The notes under the pieces are model-generated. The model saw only the letters and a list, made by a program, of their open reading frames with translations, made no database searches and had not been told where the DNA came from. This document shows positions 11,760 through 23,865 of a stretch of 64,000 bases of DNA, one piece after another. Location: positions 16,857,936-16,921,935 of the forward strand of contig JAJKFL010000008.1 in NCBI GenBank assembly GCA_021186555.1. The letters are read 5' to 3'. Positions within the stretch are counted from its first letter, which is position 1; the number at the start of each line of letters is the position of its first letter. The position numbers and the translations under genes are program-made. The DNA is from Reticulitermes speratus. Taxonomy: Eukaryota > Arthropoda > Insecta > Blattodea > Rhinotermitidae.

Positions 11760-14700
11760 TGGTGCATTGGGAGATGTGAAACTGGAGCGTCTTGGGACAG
11801 TTTATTGTTTTTATTACAAATGGTCAACGAGCAAAGCGTAGGTCAGTATTGTACAGTTGAAGCATGTATTTACCTTCTTCTGAGGCACATTTAGGCTTTA
11901 TTTTTTGTCTGTTATATTTTTATCTTAATATCAGCAATTTCAGATGAATGACTAGTGGGGAATGTATTTATAACTCTCCACGATTGAAGCAGTAAATGCC
12001 CATCTATTCTTAATTTCATGTCCCCTCATCGCAGAGAGTTTATAGTTCTTTCAAACATTTAGGGCCCCCCGCCCTCAGCACTGCTGATTCTGTGGCTATA
12101 TCCCGTAATTGCATTGAAGATATGGCTCCAGCAAATCAAGAACAGTATTTTCCATTGTTCTTCCACTTCAGATGCACATTTGCACGTGGTACCTGTCGCT
12201 GACCCACATGTCATCCTTACCATTTCACTACATTTTACAGTTCTGGCCGGCGTTTACACACGGATCCGAATTCTGCCACTCCATGCCTGCATTCATTCAT
12301 ATAGAACGATTTGCCTTTGTGTGTTGCACGTGAACAAAAATGTTTTTACCAACGTGTCCAGAATTTATCGTATGGGCTATTTTATAAAGGTGATACGGAC
12401 TGTTCAGTTACAAGACACTGTCACGGAAATTGAGGTATGCCAAAGTAACAAGCCGGTAACATGCCATTGTTGTATAAAATAAACATTTCCCAAAAACAGG
12501 AGCTTCTATTCAATACGTTTTAGGTGAAGTTTTTCTGTTATGCCAGCTATAATACTTCATTCCCAAAACTGCCTTTGCTTCCTGTACTGTCACTGGTACC
12601 CAGTTCTGAAACACTAAAGTATCTTGTAAACTGGCTAGTGCAGTGGTAATGCCATCGGCATGAACACTTGCTCGGTTGCATTTGTACTGAAAATATTATG
12701 TTCTGAAAAACATGAGCACAGATAGCATTACACGTATGTGTATATCCTCTGGAAAAATCTGAAGTTTAAAATATAAAGGTGCGATGTGAGTACATCATAG
12801 CTTTGTGTTGTTTTGAAAAGATCTAAAAATTGATCTGTCGCAATAAGACAAGGAGAATAAAGATGGTAGTTTCTCGAGAATAGGGCTTTCAGTGTTGAAT
12901 TAGCCATTGAAGTTACATGAGATTTAGAATTTCGGATTGGATTTAGTTTCTCAGGTGGGCTGTTATGAATATGGCAAAGTACCTTCGGATTTTAAACAAG
13001 GGAAGCTATTTCTTGACCGGCTGAGATATTATCAGCTTATCAAGAACTCTGCTGCATGGAGTTATGTTTGAGTTGTTACAGTTCAAAGAGAGAGAAGGTT
13101 GAGCGAAATTTATGTAGTGTATAATTTATGAAACTTCCATGTTCACATAGTCAAATTATTAATCACGCATATAGCAGGCGGGTTGCTCTGTGTGCGTGCG
13201 TGTGTATATGTGTGTGTGTGTGATTTATCTCTCCTAATCGTCAGTTTAACTTTCGGTTGTGTTCGTAGCGCCGACTAAAATTTCCTACAAGGGTAGAGGA
13301 CTGGGTCGGATTGGGGGTGGGGTTGGTTCTCTGCTTGACTTTTATTAGTCTGTCCCGGTGAATGATGTATATTTACCTTCACATTACGTAAACGCTTTCA
13401 TTTCTGAGTCTTTTCTCATACATGGCAGCCTTCATTTGTAAACACTTTACAGATGTTACAAGAGAGTACAGCCTGAATAACCAAGGTATCTTCCGTGCTC
13501 TCTGATAGTAATAGTTTAGTGTTAAATTAATGCATATGTTGCCTCGGTGTTTTGGAATGGCGTGGAAATTCTTCACATAAACATCGTATTCTAAAATCTT
13601 AGTAGAGGTAAGATGCGTGAGTCTAAATTTGTAGGCCGAGATAGACTATTAAGACAGAAGTCCACTTCCTCGTACCGGCCACAGGATGCAGAATGACGTA
13701 CAGTAAACATAATGATGATGTTCTAGAATAAATGCGAAGAGCAGATACAAATAGAATAACAAAAAGAGCTATCGATAGAAGACATTAAAAATGTGAAGCT
13801 TTAAATTCTGCGGGCAGTGACTATAAAAATTACTGCCTCCTGCGATGTGGCCGATGATTGGTGTAACTTACCGACCAATCTACACTCTGTCACATCCCAG
13901 AATATAGTGACTTAAAAATAAAAAAAATACCGTAAAAACCTTAAATATCATTTGGGATTACTGCCTGAAAACATAATCTGTAAGCTGCTTTATCAATATA
14001 CATCAAATAAAAGAAGATGCACTGAAAATATAAAACAGTTGTAATTCTGTTATGTTACTAACACGTGTTCTTAGAATAGATGCTTGGCTGAATGATATAT
14101 TGTAAACTGAATATATGCTTATGGAAATTTTATTAAAACGTCAAGTGATATTTTAAGAATTGTTTGTTCCCAGGATATACTTCAGTCTCGAATTTATGCG
14201 CTACAGTATCGGCTCTGTGCAACATGTTGGATATATTGGCATTTGCTGCGTTTAGCCGGGTAGGAATGTTTAATAATCCCAGTTGTTTTACATAGCGTAT
14301 TGACATCAACCTCTCATAGGAATGAATGGGATTGAAAATTATATTATTATTCCTATGGTATATGATTAACAGAAAAAATTGTTTTGTGTCATAATTCAGC
14401 ACCCCCGATCATAGTTATTTTGCTGATTGGCGAATTAATTTTGGTGAGGTAAATATTGATATTTTGTCTGCTCGCAGCAATATTTGTGACCGTTAATTAA
14501 TATCTGCATTACAAAACTTGAGTAAACAGTGGTGTGGCGCCAAGTTCATTCATAACAATCTGAACATGCATAGTTTCGTGAGATTTGATGTGCTTACGGT
14601 GGCGACTTTGGAGATTGCCCTCTGCTGAGACGTGACTCCGTAAAATCTGGTAGATAAGTATCGACATACAACAGAAATCTTCCTGTACATCTACGAGGAA
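11760..14700. other. Unassigned intergenic sequence
   Basis: No gene or recognisable element. A TG-rich microsatellite lies at about 13186-13222. The 122-codon open frame at 12114-12482 shows no motif I recognise and has no similarity I can recall, so I leave it uncalled. Confidence 0.45.
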
Positions 14701-14701
14701 G

Positions 14702-14963
14702 ACGGTAATATTTAATCTGTGGTCTTTTGGGTGATTACACGGCGTCGTGTGGTAATTATTTATCCGACGTTTCGGGACAACGTGTCGGTCCCATCTTCAC
14801 GGGTCGAGATCCTTTTCCTTCTTGGATCTCGACCCGTGAAGATGGGACCGACACGTTGTCCCGAAACGTCGGTAAATAATTACCACACGAAGCCGTGTAA
14901 TCACCCAAAAGACCACAGATTACATCAACATCGCGGCGGAAGCCTGAAATCACGGTAATATTT
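14702..14963. mobile_element. Palindromic element, 100-bp arms, short tail, 12-bp target duplication
   Basis: Near-perfect inverted repeat: left arm 14713-14812, 11-nt loop, right arm 14824-14922. A single-copy tail of about 29 bp follows (ACATCAACATCGCGGCGGAA...), and the whole is bounded by the 12-bp direct repeat ACGGTAATATTT (14702-14713 and 14952-14963). Each arm contains GAAGATGGGAC, a 9-nt spacer and GTCCCGAAACGTCGG, with GGGAC and GTCCC pairing. The arms differ by only a few bases. The outer part of the right arm plus the tail recurs as a fragment at 53143-53205, so this is a family. Its class is uncertain; a non-autonomous Penelope-like derivative is my best guess. Confidence 0.85.
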
Positions 14964-16730
14964 GTGCTTTTAAGTGACACAGAATAACACAAATATCATG
15001 TATTTGTTGAAATAAATTAATATAAGAATGTAACCATCTAAATCTCAGTGGTATGATGTAGGCCATCTACTGTAAACACTTAAATCTCGTTATTTTGCTC
15101 ACCCATTATGCTTATGTGTTTCATTTTGCACCACATGGTGTAATATTAAGATACTGTTCATATTGCCACCAAGTGTAACTCTGTAGGGCTCTGACCCCTT
15201 ATGTATGGAGTCCACCAGATTAGTTGCTTTCTTTGCCTGAATACGAAAGCAGAGCCGGCTTCTGAAATGTTGTAGGCCTGATTCATTAAAAAAATTAGAC
15301 GATGGGCAAAGAGAAGAAGAGTATGAGTGTAACTGTGTTTCACATGATGCTAAGAGCAAGCAGTGATTTTTATTACCTAAGCGGCATTAACCGACTGTTA
15401 TTGTAGTGGAGCTGGACTTTGTTCTCACGAGGTAAGAACTGAATCGTGTTTAATTTAGATGAACACCTTCCTCCTACCCTTCACTGACGCTCGTTAGAAG
15501 TCAGCACGCACCCGGAAGGTCCTGCGACCGGCAAACTCCATAAAGGTTTTCTGTGGTTTCCTCGCTCGTAGAGCAAGTGCTCGGGTGGTACAAACATTTT
15601 ACGCTCTGCTCTGTACTTCTCGTAGCGCCCTTCCAAACGTTAGCTTCAAACTTTCCACTCAGCCGTTGCCCTACCTGAATTATAAAAATTTTTACAACGA
15701 ATTATCAAACAGTTCACTTTCCATCACATTAATTTTTTCAATTCCCAACTCTGCTTTCCCTCAAGCCTACCTTAACCAGAAGGACAAGCGGACCTGCTTT
15801 GGAAACCTTCAGCGTCGTAAATTTTCTATCCGCCTATTATAATTGTAGTGTCTCACACTGCTTATTCTTCGCCCTGCTAAAAATGCGTTGACTTAGTCTA
15901 TCCCTCCTCTGAAGTAAATTATTTGTCACTTCTCCCATGACTTTTCCTGTCGTCTACACGTCGACTGTACCTGATGTCAGCCTGTCTTCTAAGCGTTAAT
16001 CTTGATATTTATATCACGCAATGGTGCACGCCTGCAACTCACATCCTATCTCTTCCCACAGGTGCTCAGTACGTCTCAACCATCCCATCTCCCTTTATTT
16101 TATCGTCCAGTAACTTTTGGTTAAGACGACGAATTGTGAACCTCATCGTTATGCAGTTTTATCAGTTTTGCTGTTACTTTCTGTCTCGTCCGTCCAAATA
16201 GTTGCCTCAGCAACAAGTTCTCAGACACTCGCTGCCTTTTAAAATAAGAAAATAAACGCAGTGCTTTGTCAATTGTGACAGGTTGAAGGGTAAATCTGAT
16301 GCCTTAGATGTTCAATGCCTTTCCTTCATTCTTCGTTTTTACAGCTTCTGTTTAAACTCTCTGGATAGATGTGGAAAATAAAACTTGAATCTACAAGCTG
16401 ACAGTGAATTACATTAGTCTAAGTCATTAGTCACACCCAGAAAATTCGAACGATATCTACAATATGTGGAATTATATTAAAAATAAATTTAAAGTCCTTA
16501 AAAATAAACTTGAACTATGTGCCTGATTTGGGGGGGGGGCGTTTTAACACGAACTAGCTGACGGAGTGTAGAGTTCAACATAGGTCGGCCCAGTACACCA
16601 ATTTTGCAAACATAACAGATTTCTTTATTCTACTTTACTTCTTCTTTGTCACATTTCTTCTTTTATTCCATTTTCAAATATAATTCTAAACACTCATGCA
16701 CGTTTCGGGAAGGGCTAACTTTTACAGATG
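14964..16730. other. Unassigned intergenic sequence
   Basis: No gene or clear element. Pyrimidine-rich text at about 15640-15990 resembles the dispersed pyrimidine-rich sequence described near 21.0, 26.9, 31.1 and 59.6 kb, but too loosely to define boundaries. A G homopolymer of about 9 bases lies near 16531. Confidence 0.4.
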
Positions 16731-16737
16731 TGCTTGT

Positions 16738-17153
16738 TAGTAGCATACGTGCAGCAGTTTGAAGAATTTGTATGTTATAGATAGGGAATACTACGTGCAG
16801 CAGTTTGAAGAATTTGTATTTAGTAGCATACGTGCAGCAGTTTGAAGAATTTGTATGTTAGTAGCATACGTGCAGCAGTTTGAAGAATTTGTATGTTAGT
16901 AGCATACTGCGCAGTTGAAGATTGATTGTAGCATACGGCAGCAGTTGAAGAATTGTATTTCGTAGCATACGTGCACAGTTTGAAAATTTGTATGTTAGTA
17001 GCATACGTGCAGCGTTTGAGAATTGTATGTTGTAGCATACGTGCAGTGTTTTAAGAATTTGTATGTTAGTAGATACGTGCAGCAGTTTGAAGAATTGTAT
17101 GTTAGTAGCATACGTGCAGCAGTTGAAGAATTTGTATGTTAGTAGCATACGAC
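16738..17153. repeat. Tandem array of a 38-bp unit, about 11 copies, partly indel-riddled
   Basis: The unit reads AGCATACGTGCAGCAGTTTG then AAGAATTTGTATGTTAGT. Clean 38-bp spacing is seen at 16825, 16863 and 16901. From 16905 to about 17060 the copies lose single bases repeatedly (for example GCAGTTGAAGATTGATTG), then regain the consensus towards 17150. The frames it opens on the minus strand encode only repeated Cys/Tyr/Phe-rich text and are not genes. Confidence 0.95.
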
Positions 17154-17159
17154 GTATTG

Positions 17160-19120
17160 TAAGTAGATAGTGCACAGGTTGATTATATCTGTACTGTCAC
17201 GTATTTGTCGTGTCTGTATTTGTTTCTGTCTGGTAGCATAATGAGACTAATTCCGTTTTCTTGCTCTGTTAATTTCTGACTGATGCACAGTGTGACTGGC
17301 GGTCTCGAACTGTAGTGCAGTGATAATATCAAAGTCTTGTAGAAGATCAATTTGCCAATAAACAAATAAATGAATATGGGCATATGTTTTAGTATATAAC
17401 AATATAAATTGTGTGCAATCTAGAACTGCTGAAAGCATTTAACACTTTATTAGGTAAAAACTTAAATTAAACATTTCCAATCCAATACACTGTAGTGTAA
17501 ATTTGTTTTTAATTTAATAAACAAAAACAAGTCAGACAAAATACCCTTTATGAAAGTTGCTTTTGAGTTTATATAGTTTCGTTTCCTCTGGTACTGCAGG
17601 CCTATGACGCAGCTTGCGATATTCAAGTTGCAGCAGTAGGTCTGGTTATGAAAACCTTATTGAGCTGATTTCCAGTGTTTCCACGAATAATCGTAATTAC
17701 TCTTCATATCTGGTGATGCGTACTGCCATCTGTTAGTGACATTCACCAGTATTTATTCTAAGCCACGTTTTTTAAGGGTCAAAATAAACGTTCCCGAAGG
17801 CTGTTGAGTCTTCCGACGTACTTCCATGAAATGTTACATACACCGCGATATTTATACTTTATGATAAGATGTCTAGGCTGTGTTTCTGCAGTAATTGCCT
17901 TTATGCCTCGCTTCTCTTAAAGGTTTGGACACGATTTGGAGTGCATTTCACAAGGTATTCGCCAGTGAATATACTGTCTTAAATAAACTTGCAATTATGT
18001 AAAAACCACGGTTACGATTATATGTGTAGTAATTTTATTAAGACACTGAATTAGTAAACACTTCCCGTGAAATAACAATCTTTGTTACGTGTGCGCCACT
18101 GCAGGCGTTATCCATATTTCTAGGATTTTTCTGCCATTTTATCAGGTCCGATTTTTAAATTTTACGGATATCCCAAATGACAGTAAATGAAGCCGTATTT
18201 TAAAACCATTACCAACTTTACGTTTACGAATTCTTCTTAATTTCTTCAGTAAAAACGTTTCACATTAGTAAGTACCAACAGGCATCATACATATAAGTAA
18301 TATTTGATTGTCAATGACAATTGTTTGGCTGTGTTCGCCGAAGTCAGGCAGTCTGGCATAAGAATGAAATATATGGGCATGCCTAATTTTCACTACAATA
18401 CAAACACGAAATGAGATACAGCTGGACAGTATGTTTCGTAGTTTTTTTAATGATTCTGGTGTATAACGTTTGACGTCTTAAACGTAGCATTCACTCAAGG
18501 AAATATCCAAATGTAAATTTGCCCTGTATGTCTTAGAGTGAATGATCATTTGTGAATGTATGTTTTATGAATGTTTTGTATAGTGTATTTCTGAGTTTAG
18601 ATAAACATATCTGTGGGAAACCTGAATTCCAAATCTTGTCCTTCCTGTGTCTCTGCCTAAAAGTTTGTACTGAAGCCATCGCCTACGATCTGTTGCGAGG
18701 TATAACGCTACCTGTTGGTCCGAATATACGAAGGCAGACATGTCGATCGAATTCACCTGCAAAATGCATCTTCAAAAGCTGATGGAAGCCGTTTATTCTC
18801 ATTCATCTGTAAATGTGTGTATGTTGGTGTGTGTGTTGTGTTTTGTGTGGGAGAGAGACAGAGAGAAGGAACAGGTCCGCATAGGTACATTTGTAAGACA
18901 AGTATTTGTCTTAAAATGCATGTCACCCATTTTTTGATTTGACATTGCTCTACTTAAAGTTATTTCCTGCCAAGGCTTGCCAGTATTTCTGTGTGCCTAT
19001 TAAGACAGTGCGTACAAGACAGTTTAATGTCGGTGTTTGAAGTCATGCTGTAGTCCGTAACACATTAAGGGCGTTGAATATAGACTGATTAGGGCAGCAT
19101 GAATGCTTTATAAGCCTTTC
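17160..19120. other. Unassigned intergenic sequence
   Basis: No gene, transposon terminus or repeat that I can name. A TG/GA-rich low-complexity stretch is at about 18810-18870. Confidence 0.5.
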
Positions 19121-19124
19121 ACTG

Positions 19125-19407
19125 AGTGTCGTGGTTTATCGTGTATTAATCCTGTTTCTGATCCGGGAGGTCCCGGCTTCAAATCTCAATCTAGAGGTCT
19201 CTCTAGCTACGTTTTATGGCTTCTATCGGTGCATATAGAAAATATCGAATTGTGACTCTAATTAGGCCACACCCGCCTTCTTCCACAGCCTTTCCAAGTT
19301 ATCATTCTCTGATCATCCCACATTTCGATGCTGTGTACACTGAGGCATTCGCAGCATTTTTAAAACCCATAAGTAATTTAAACAAATAAATAAATAAATA
19401 AATAGAG
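19125..19407 (+). mobile_element. tRNA-derived SINE, family 4, with (AAAT)n tail
   Basis: A tRNA-like head with a weak B box (GGCTTCAAATCTC near 19170) is followed by a body that includes CTTCCACAGCCTTTCCAA. It ends in AAATAAATAAATAAATAAAT (about 19385-19404), a typical SINE 3' microsatellite tail. The related copy at 24835 shares the CTTTCCACGCCCTTTCCAAA block. Boundaries are approximate. Confidence 0.65.
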
Positions 19408-19409
19408 GC

Positions 19410-20476
19410 TTTCAGAAAACAGAGGCAGCATTGGACTTTTAACTCGGCAGCGTCACATTAGTATCTTTCCATTTTCATCTCAAACTTTACACTGTCCAAC
19501 TGAGCCAGTGTCACGACTTATATCCTTCTTGCTACTAAGAGTACCGAGTTATTGATTGGTGTTCAATAGGGATTATGCTGGTGGCAGGATGCCATTCCGA
19601 ATTGTTCATTACCATGCATACCTTGCCGTCAGTATTGTCCTGTATCGATTTGATTGTAATTCCAGATGCTTTGTCCCAGCATTCCTCTCCACATGTCATC
19701 GTCAGTTTATTGATTCATCCTCTGGCAATCATTTCATTGCACTCCATTGAATGAGCAGTGTGTCCTCATTTGTCTGTTTTACTGAACTACAACAATTATT
19801 GCCCCTATCAATATCTGTAGGAATGTGTATAGGCTACGTTTTCTCTTGTTGGTCATATGATTTTGTAGCTGTTTGGTCCTACGAGCCATAATTCTAGCCG
19901 TAGATTCTTGAAGATATGTTCAGAGTTTATCTTTCCACAAGATGAAAGTGCACATTTCTGTATTCGTTGGTATGAAGGGTTGAAGTCTATTAGGTTGACC
20001 CATTTGTTTGCGTGTTGCCCTGATTACACAACCGCCAAATGTTCAATCAATCTGATGGTCAGTTATATCGAAATGTAGTCAGTTCTAGTACGAATAATTG
20101 ATAGTGTGTATACGCCCACGATATCACTGAAATATGAACATCTCTGATCAGACTGTTGTACGAAGGAAATTAGTAAGATTTTACGAAAGGAGTCTTCCCA
20201 GAAATTTCGTAACATTGCATAATTTCTTTAAGAAATGAAAATAGTTTTTCTCCAGTTAAAATAAAACTTCTTGTTCTTTCCTCTTAGTGATACAACGTAA
20301 GTGGAATGATTAGAAATTAGAATATTAGGGAAACAGTAATGCCTCCCTTCAATTACATGTCAGAACAGATCGAATGTTGTAAGCTGTAACTTACTAGTTC
20401 ATTTACACATGTACGTGTGCCTGAGATTTGGGCTTATTACCATTATGAGTATAAATAGTGCGACATTGTGTGTAAA
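19410..20476. other. Unassigned intergenic sequence
   Basis: Nothing recognised. Confidence 0.5.
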
Positions 20477-20477
20477 G

Positions 20478-20655
20478 TTAAAGTTGTCCCTGCCTTCGCC
20501 ATGAAGCCATATGGCTAGTGCAGATACAACTGCACTAACTATTCACCTCGGCGCTAGTTGGAGGTCAGTAGCCAATAAGACCTGGCCGCTTTACCCCGAG
20601 TATAGAACCTCCCACAAGAGCATTTTGAATCGGAGGTTTGTTGGGCCACAGAGCC
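20478..20655 (-). mobile_element. tRNA-derived SINE, family 2, fragment
   Basis: Minus-oriented. Shared blocks are CCTCGGCGCTAGTTGGAGGT, CCTGGCCGCTTTACCCCGAG and the ACCTCCCACA region, in the same order as the copy at 49522. The tRNA-like promoter end is missing or unrecognisable. Confidence 0.7.
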
Positions 20656-21341
20656 CATTATTTTCCGGAAGTGAACGAAACTGTCGACACTCAGTGGCGC
20701 CAGTTCGCTCTTGTTTCTTCATGTTTTGTTCCCTTTTCTACTATATTTTATGTTCACCTGATTTTATACAGTTTTTTTAATTCAATTACTGTTCATTGCA
20801 ACAACGAAATACGTATATGGATCTTAACTATAGATATGTATTTACCTTTCTCTATTATTATTATTTTATTTCATCTTACCTGTAATTAATTGCATATAAA
20901 TTCAGTATCTGGAGCACAGTGCGCCTTAACAAGATATGGAGTTTGCTACTTTTACGGGAGACAAATTTTGTTATTTGGCTTAAAAGGGTTTTGCCTTAGG
21001 CCAAATGTATCCGGTACACATTTTGATAACCATTTTTATAAGATCCATCTTAATGTTACCCTGTGACCCAAGCCTGTGTCTCACAGGTTTTCTCTTTCCT
21101 TCACTTCTTCTGACGAAAATATTTGTGTGTTTTTCTCGTTATCTCCTTGCGTGTTTCTTGCCCTGTCCATCTCACCCCTTTAACTTTATTATCCTAACAG
21201 TATGCACTGATATTTCATTCTATTCTCTTCCTCTCCTTTACGTTCATATTTTTTCCTCAACACTTTGTTTACAACCATCCTTAATCTCTCTACTGTACTT
21301 TTCTGTGATGTCACTAAGCGCAACTTTTAATTTAATGTATC

Positions 21342-21380
21342 CCGACGTTTCGAAGAACGTAGAATCTTCATCTTAGAGAC
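21342..21380 (-). repeat. Hairpin motif with CGAAACGTCGG
   Basis: On the minus strand: CTAAGATGAAGA, an 8-nt spacer, TCTTCGAAACGTCGGG, with GAAGA pairing to TCTTC. Same plan as the motifs in the palindromic elements. Confidence 0.55.
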
Positions 21381-21851
21381 TTTGTAGTGTCTGTAAGAAC
21401 GCTACACAGCGTAACCTCCCACAAGACGAAGAGAAACCTCAACATCAATGCTGTGCAAACCTCAATATCGCATACTTTATCCCTGTTCTACCGTTAGGGC
21501 GAGAGATCAGATTCCACAACCACAATACTTTAAATTGAAATAAATGGGGAAAAGTTAATGAATTTTCACTTAACAGAATGCATTTGGAAAAGGTGTTCCT
21601 TTTATACGACGAGGAGACGAAGTACACTTAATGAATTTTACATTAGAAACTAGATATAAAGTGTATTAGTTAGGTCGGTGGTAAAATACGTTAGAGGGTC
21701 ACTGATGTGAGGGAGAAGACGGTGTGAGGCGGTCTGGCTGCTAACCACTAGACTTACACCACCGGCGTGCACACAAGTTTAGTGTAGCAACGCTTCCGTA
21801 TTTGATCTTTCCACTTCCATGAATATCATAAAAATATTTGTCGCTATAAGG

Positions 21852-22080
21852 GGATCCGGGATAGATCAGTATAGAGAGTGCCGGCATAGACGACCGGGCA
21901 GTCGGTTTCGATTCGCGACATGCGCAGGGACTTTTCTCTCCTCCGTATCCTCCAGATAAGGTCTATGGCCCATCTATAATCTATGCTCTAAAGCATCCGG
22001 GCCCGAAGCCAAACACTCTCCCCATCTAATGCCGAGATTAAGAAGGCATATAGCTATACTTCTGCTCTCAGCATGCGTTA
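21852..22080 (+). mobile_element. tRNA-derived SINE, family 2, diverged
   Basis: It begins with GGGATAGATCAGTATAGAGAG, matching the A-box part of the family (TAGCTCAGTCGGT in the 56868 copy), then a B-box-like TCGGTTTCGATTCG. The 3' block CCCATCTAATGCCGAGATTA with TATAGCTATACTTCTGCTCT is the family tail. Strongly diverged, therefore old. Confidence 0.7.
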
Positions 22081-22289
22081 AAGGAGTCGTGCTTAATAAA
22101 CAGGGACAAATTTACCTTTACCTCCCTACGTAACGACGAGCAAAAAATAAATCTCTCGAAAAGTGCTGTATTTTAAATAAATGTTACTTGAGGCAGTAAA
22201 CAGCGTCCAACATAAATATGGTAATTGGACTGAATCCATCACGAACATTTCATACATTCGTTTACGTTATACGAAAATTTAAATAGAGC

Positions 22290-22387
22290 TAAAAATAATA
22301 TAGTTATTTTTATCTTCTTCTTCTTCCATGGCGTTACATAAAAATAATATAGTTATTTTTATCTTCTTCTTCTTCCATGGCGTTACA
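22290..22387. repeat. Perfect 49-bp tandem duplication at a SINE tail
   Basis: Positions 22290-22338 and 22339-22387 are identical. Each copy holds AAAAATAATATAGTTATTTT, the (CTT)n tail and CCATGGCGTTACA. The unit spans the left target repeat, the SINE tail and a few SINE bases, so the duplication happened after the SINE inserted. The lack of any difference between copies suggests it is recent or an assembly duplication. Confidence 0.95.
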
Positions 22388-22804
22388 GCCCGGGGTGGGC
22401 CAAAGCCTCCTTCTTTTTGGGATTTCATCCCGAAGGTTTCCTGGTCGGTAAGTGTGCATTCTGTAGTGAGTGACCGGCTCACTGACCGCACAAGTTTTTT
22501 TTGCTCGATCCTGATGAGACTGCCAGAGCCATCTGGCAGGCAGTCAGGAGAATTGGGTGAGAAATGACCGCTTGAATTTTGCTTACGGACACTGCTAGTT
22601 CTATTCATGCCCGAAGGTTTTTTTACATGCCGTAAATCTACGACATGGGACCGACGGCTTTACTTCTCCTCCGAAGGAAGTGGTGCTCCGGATTTTTATC
22701 ACCCTTAAAAATCCATCGCCCTCGGTCGGGATCGAACCCGCGAACCTTGGGTCCAGTGGCGAGCACGCTAACCACTAGTCCACCGAGGGCGACTAGTTAT
22801 TTTT
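22350..22804 (-). mobile_element. tRNA-derived SINE, family 3, about 430 bp
   Basis: Minus orientation. At the right end, 22718-22790 (73 nt) read on the minus strand begins GCCCTCGG and ends CCGAGGGC, an 8-bp perfect acceptor-type pairing. It has an A-box-like TAGTGGTTAGCGTGC and a B box GGTTCGATCCC. D and T stems are imperfect, so it is a tRNA-derived head and not a functional tRNA. The 3' tail is (GAA)n. Direct repeats TAGTTATTTTT at 22350-22360 and 22794-22804 delimit the insertion. Only one copy of this family is seen in the window. Confidence 0.85.
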
Positions 22805-23232
22805 GTAGTTCCCGTATTTTAAAGTAGAAGAATTTTATCAGACTGCCAGAATATAGTTGCAGGTTGCTATAAATATATTGCTGTAGGCATGGCAATATAC
22901 AGACTGTACCTTGTCAATTTTTTGTGCCGATACGTCTGCTCGGAGATGAATGACGGGATATATGAGCACCTGACTGTCTCCCCAGAGAGTAGCGCTCTGA
23001 TATTATGAAGGACAGGACAAGACTTGACAGTGACAAAACTGCTGGTTTATTCCAACTGCCTGAAGAGGCATGGAGAGAAGACAGATGACGGGGCCTACCC
23101 AGTGTACGTGTTTTGGGATAATTTGCTTATGTCTCATATTACAGGCTTGCTTGTTTCTTAAAATCTCATTAGGCTATTGCCATAAGCAAATCTGTTGCGA
23201 AAAGTTGCAGGGGAAACATTAACTTGGGCATA

Positions 23233-23494
23233 CTGTAGTCCCCCCGTATCCGCGGGTGATACGTTCCAAGACCTACCGCGGATGCCCGAAACCGCTGATA
23301 GTAGCGAACCCTATATATAAAAGAGCAGCGTAAACTTTAGATCGACTAAAGTCGACGCTGGCAAATTAAAACGTAAATACTTAAATCGACCATGGTAGAC
23401 TTTGGCAGTGAATGTGATAATATTTTCGGGCCGCGATAAACCGCGGATAACTGGAACCGCGGATACCGAATCCGCGGATACGGGGGTTCTACTG
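23233..23494. mobile_element. pogo/Tigger-like MITE, 262 bp, TA target duplication
   Basis: Terminal inverted repeats: left CTGTAGTCCCCCCGTATCCG, right (reverse complement) CAGTAGAACCCCCGTATCCG, flanked by TA on both sides (23231-23232 and 23495-23496). Internal text such as GATACGTTCCAAGACC and CCGAACCC-like blocks follow the style of Tigger-derived non-autonomous elements. No transposase coding remains. Confidence 0.85.
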
Positions 23495-23822
23495 TATAGG
23501 CGTATAGGTACTTAACATCAAAATCAATTTGAAAGGAATTCAGCATGGGGATGTGGACTGATGCGAAACTGGATGGAGTTCATTGGCTGCTCTTTGTAAC
23601 ACTGACATTTACGTATGTTCCATAAGAGGCAGAGCGTCTTTGACTACCTGAAAGACTCTCAGCTTCTCACGGATGACAATGTTTCACACAGTGCTCGACT
23701 GTTGAAGGCTGATGATGTCGAAGGGAGGGGGAGCCAGACTTCCTACTTGTTCTTGTATGCTGGCAGGTAAAGTGGGAGGACGATGATTGTTGTCTGCGTT
23801 TTTACAAGGTTTATAGGGTGAC

Positions 23823-23865
23823 ACCGACGTTTCGGAGGAACATATTCTTTCCGTCTTCTTGTTGA
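23823..23865 (-). repeat. Hairpin motif with CGAAACGTCGG
   Basis: On the minus strand: GAAGAAGACGGAAAG, a short loop, TTCCTCCGAAACGTCGG, with GGAA pairing to TTCC. Solo copy of the recurring motif. Confidence 0.55.

Noticed and set aside
12114..12482. 122-codon open frame
   Set aside because: No recognised motif, no neighbouring exon signals, and length within chance expectation for 64 kb in six frames.
16820..17175. Cys/Tyr-rich minus-strand open frames of 72 and 105 codons
   Set aside because: They read through the 38-bp tandem array; periodic text only.
21005..21376. 123-codon hydrophobic open frame
   Set aside because: Pyrimidine-rich dispersed repeat sequence; its end runs into the hairpin motif at 21342.
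22718..22790. Candidate tRNA gene (73 nt, minus strand)
   Set aside because: Acceptor stem pairs well, but D and T stems have mismatches and no clean anticodon loop is seen; it is the head of a SINE with target duplications.
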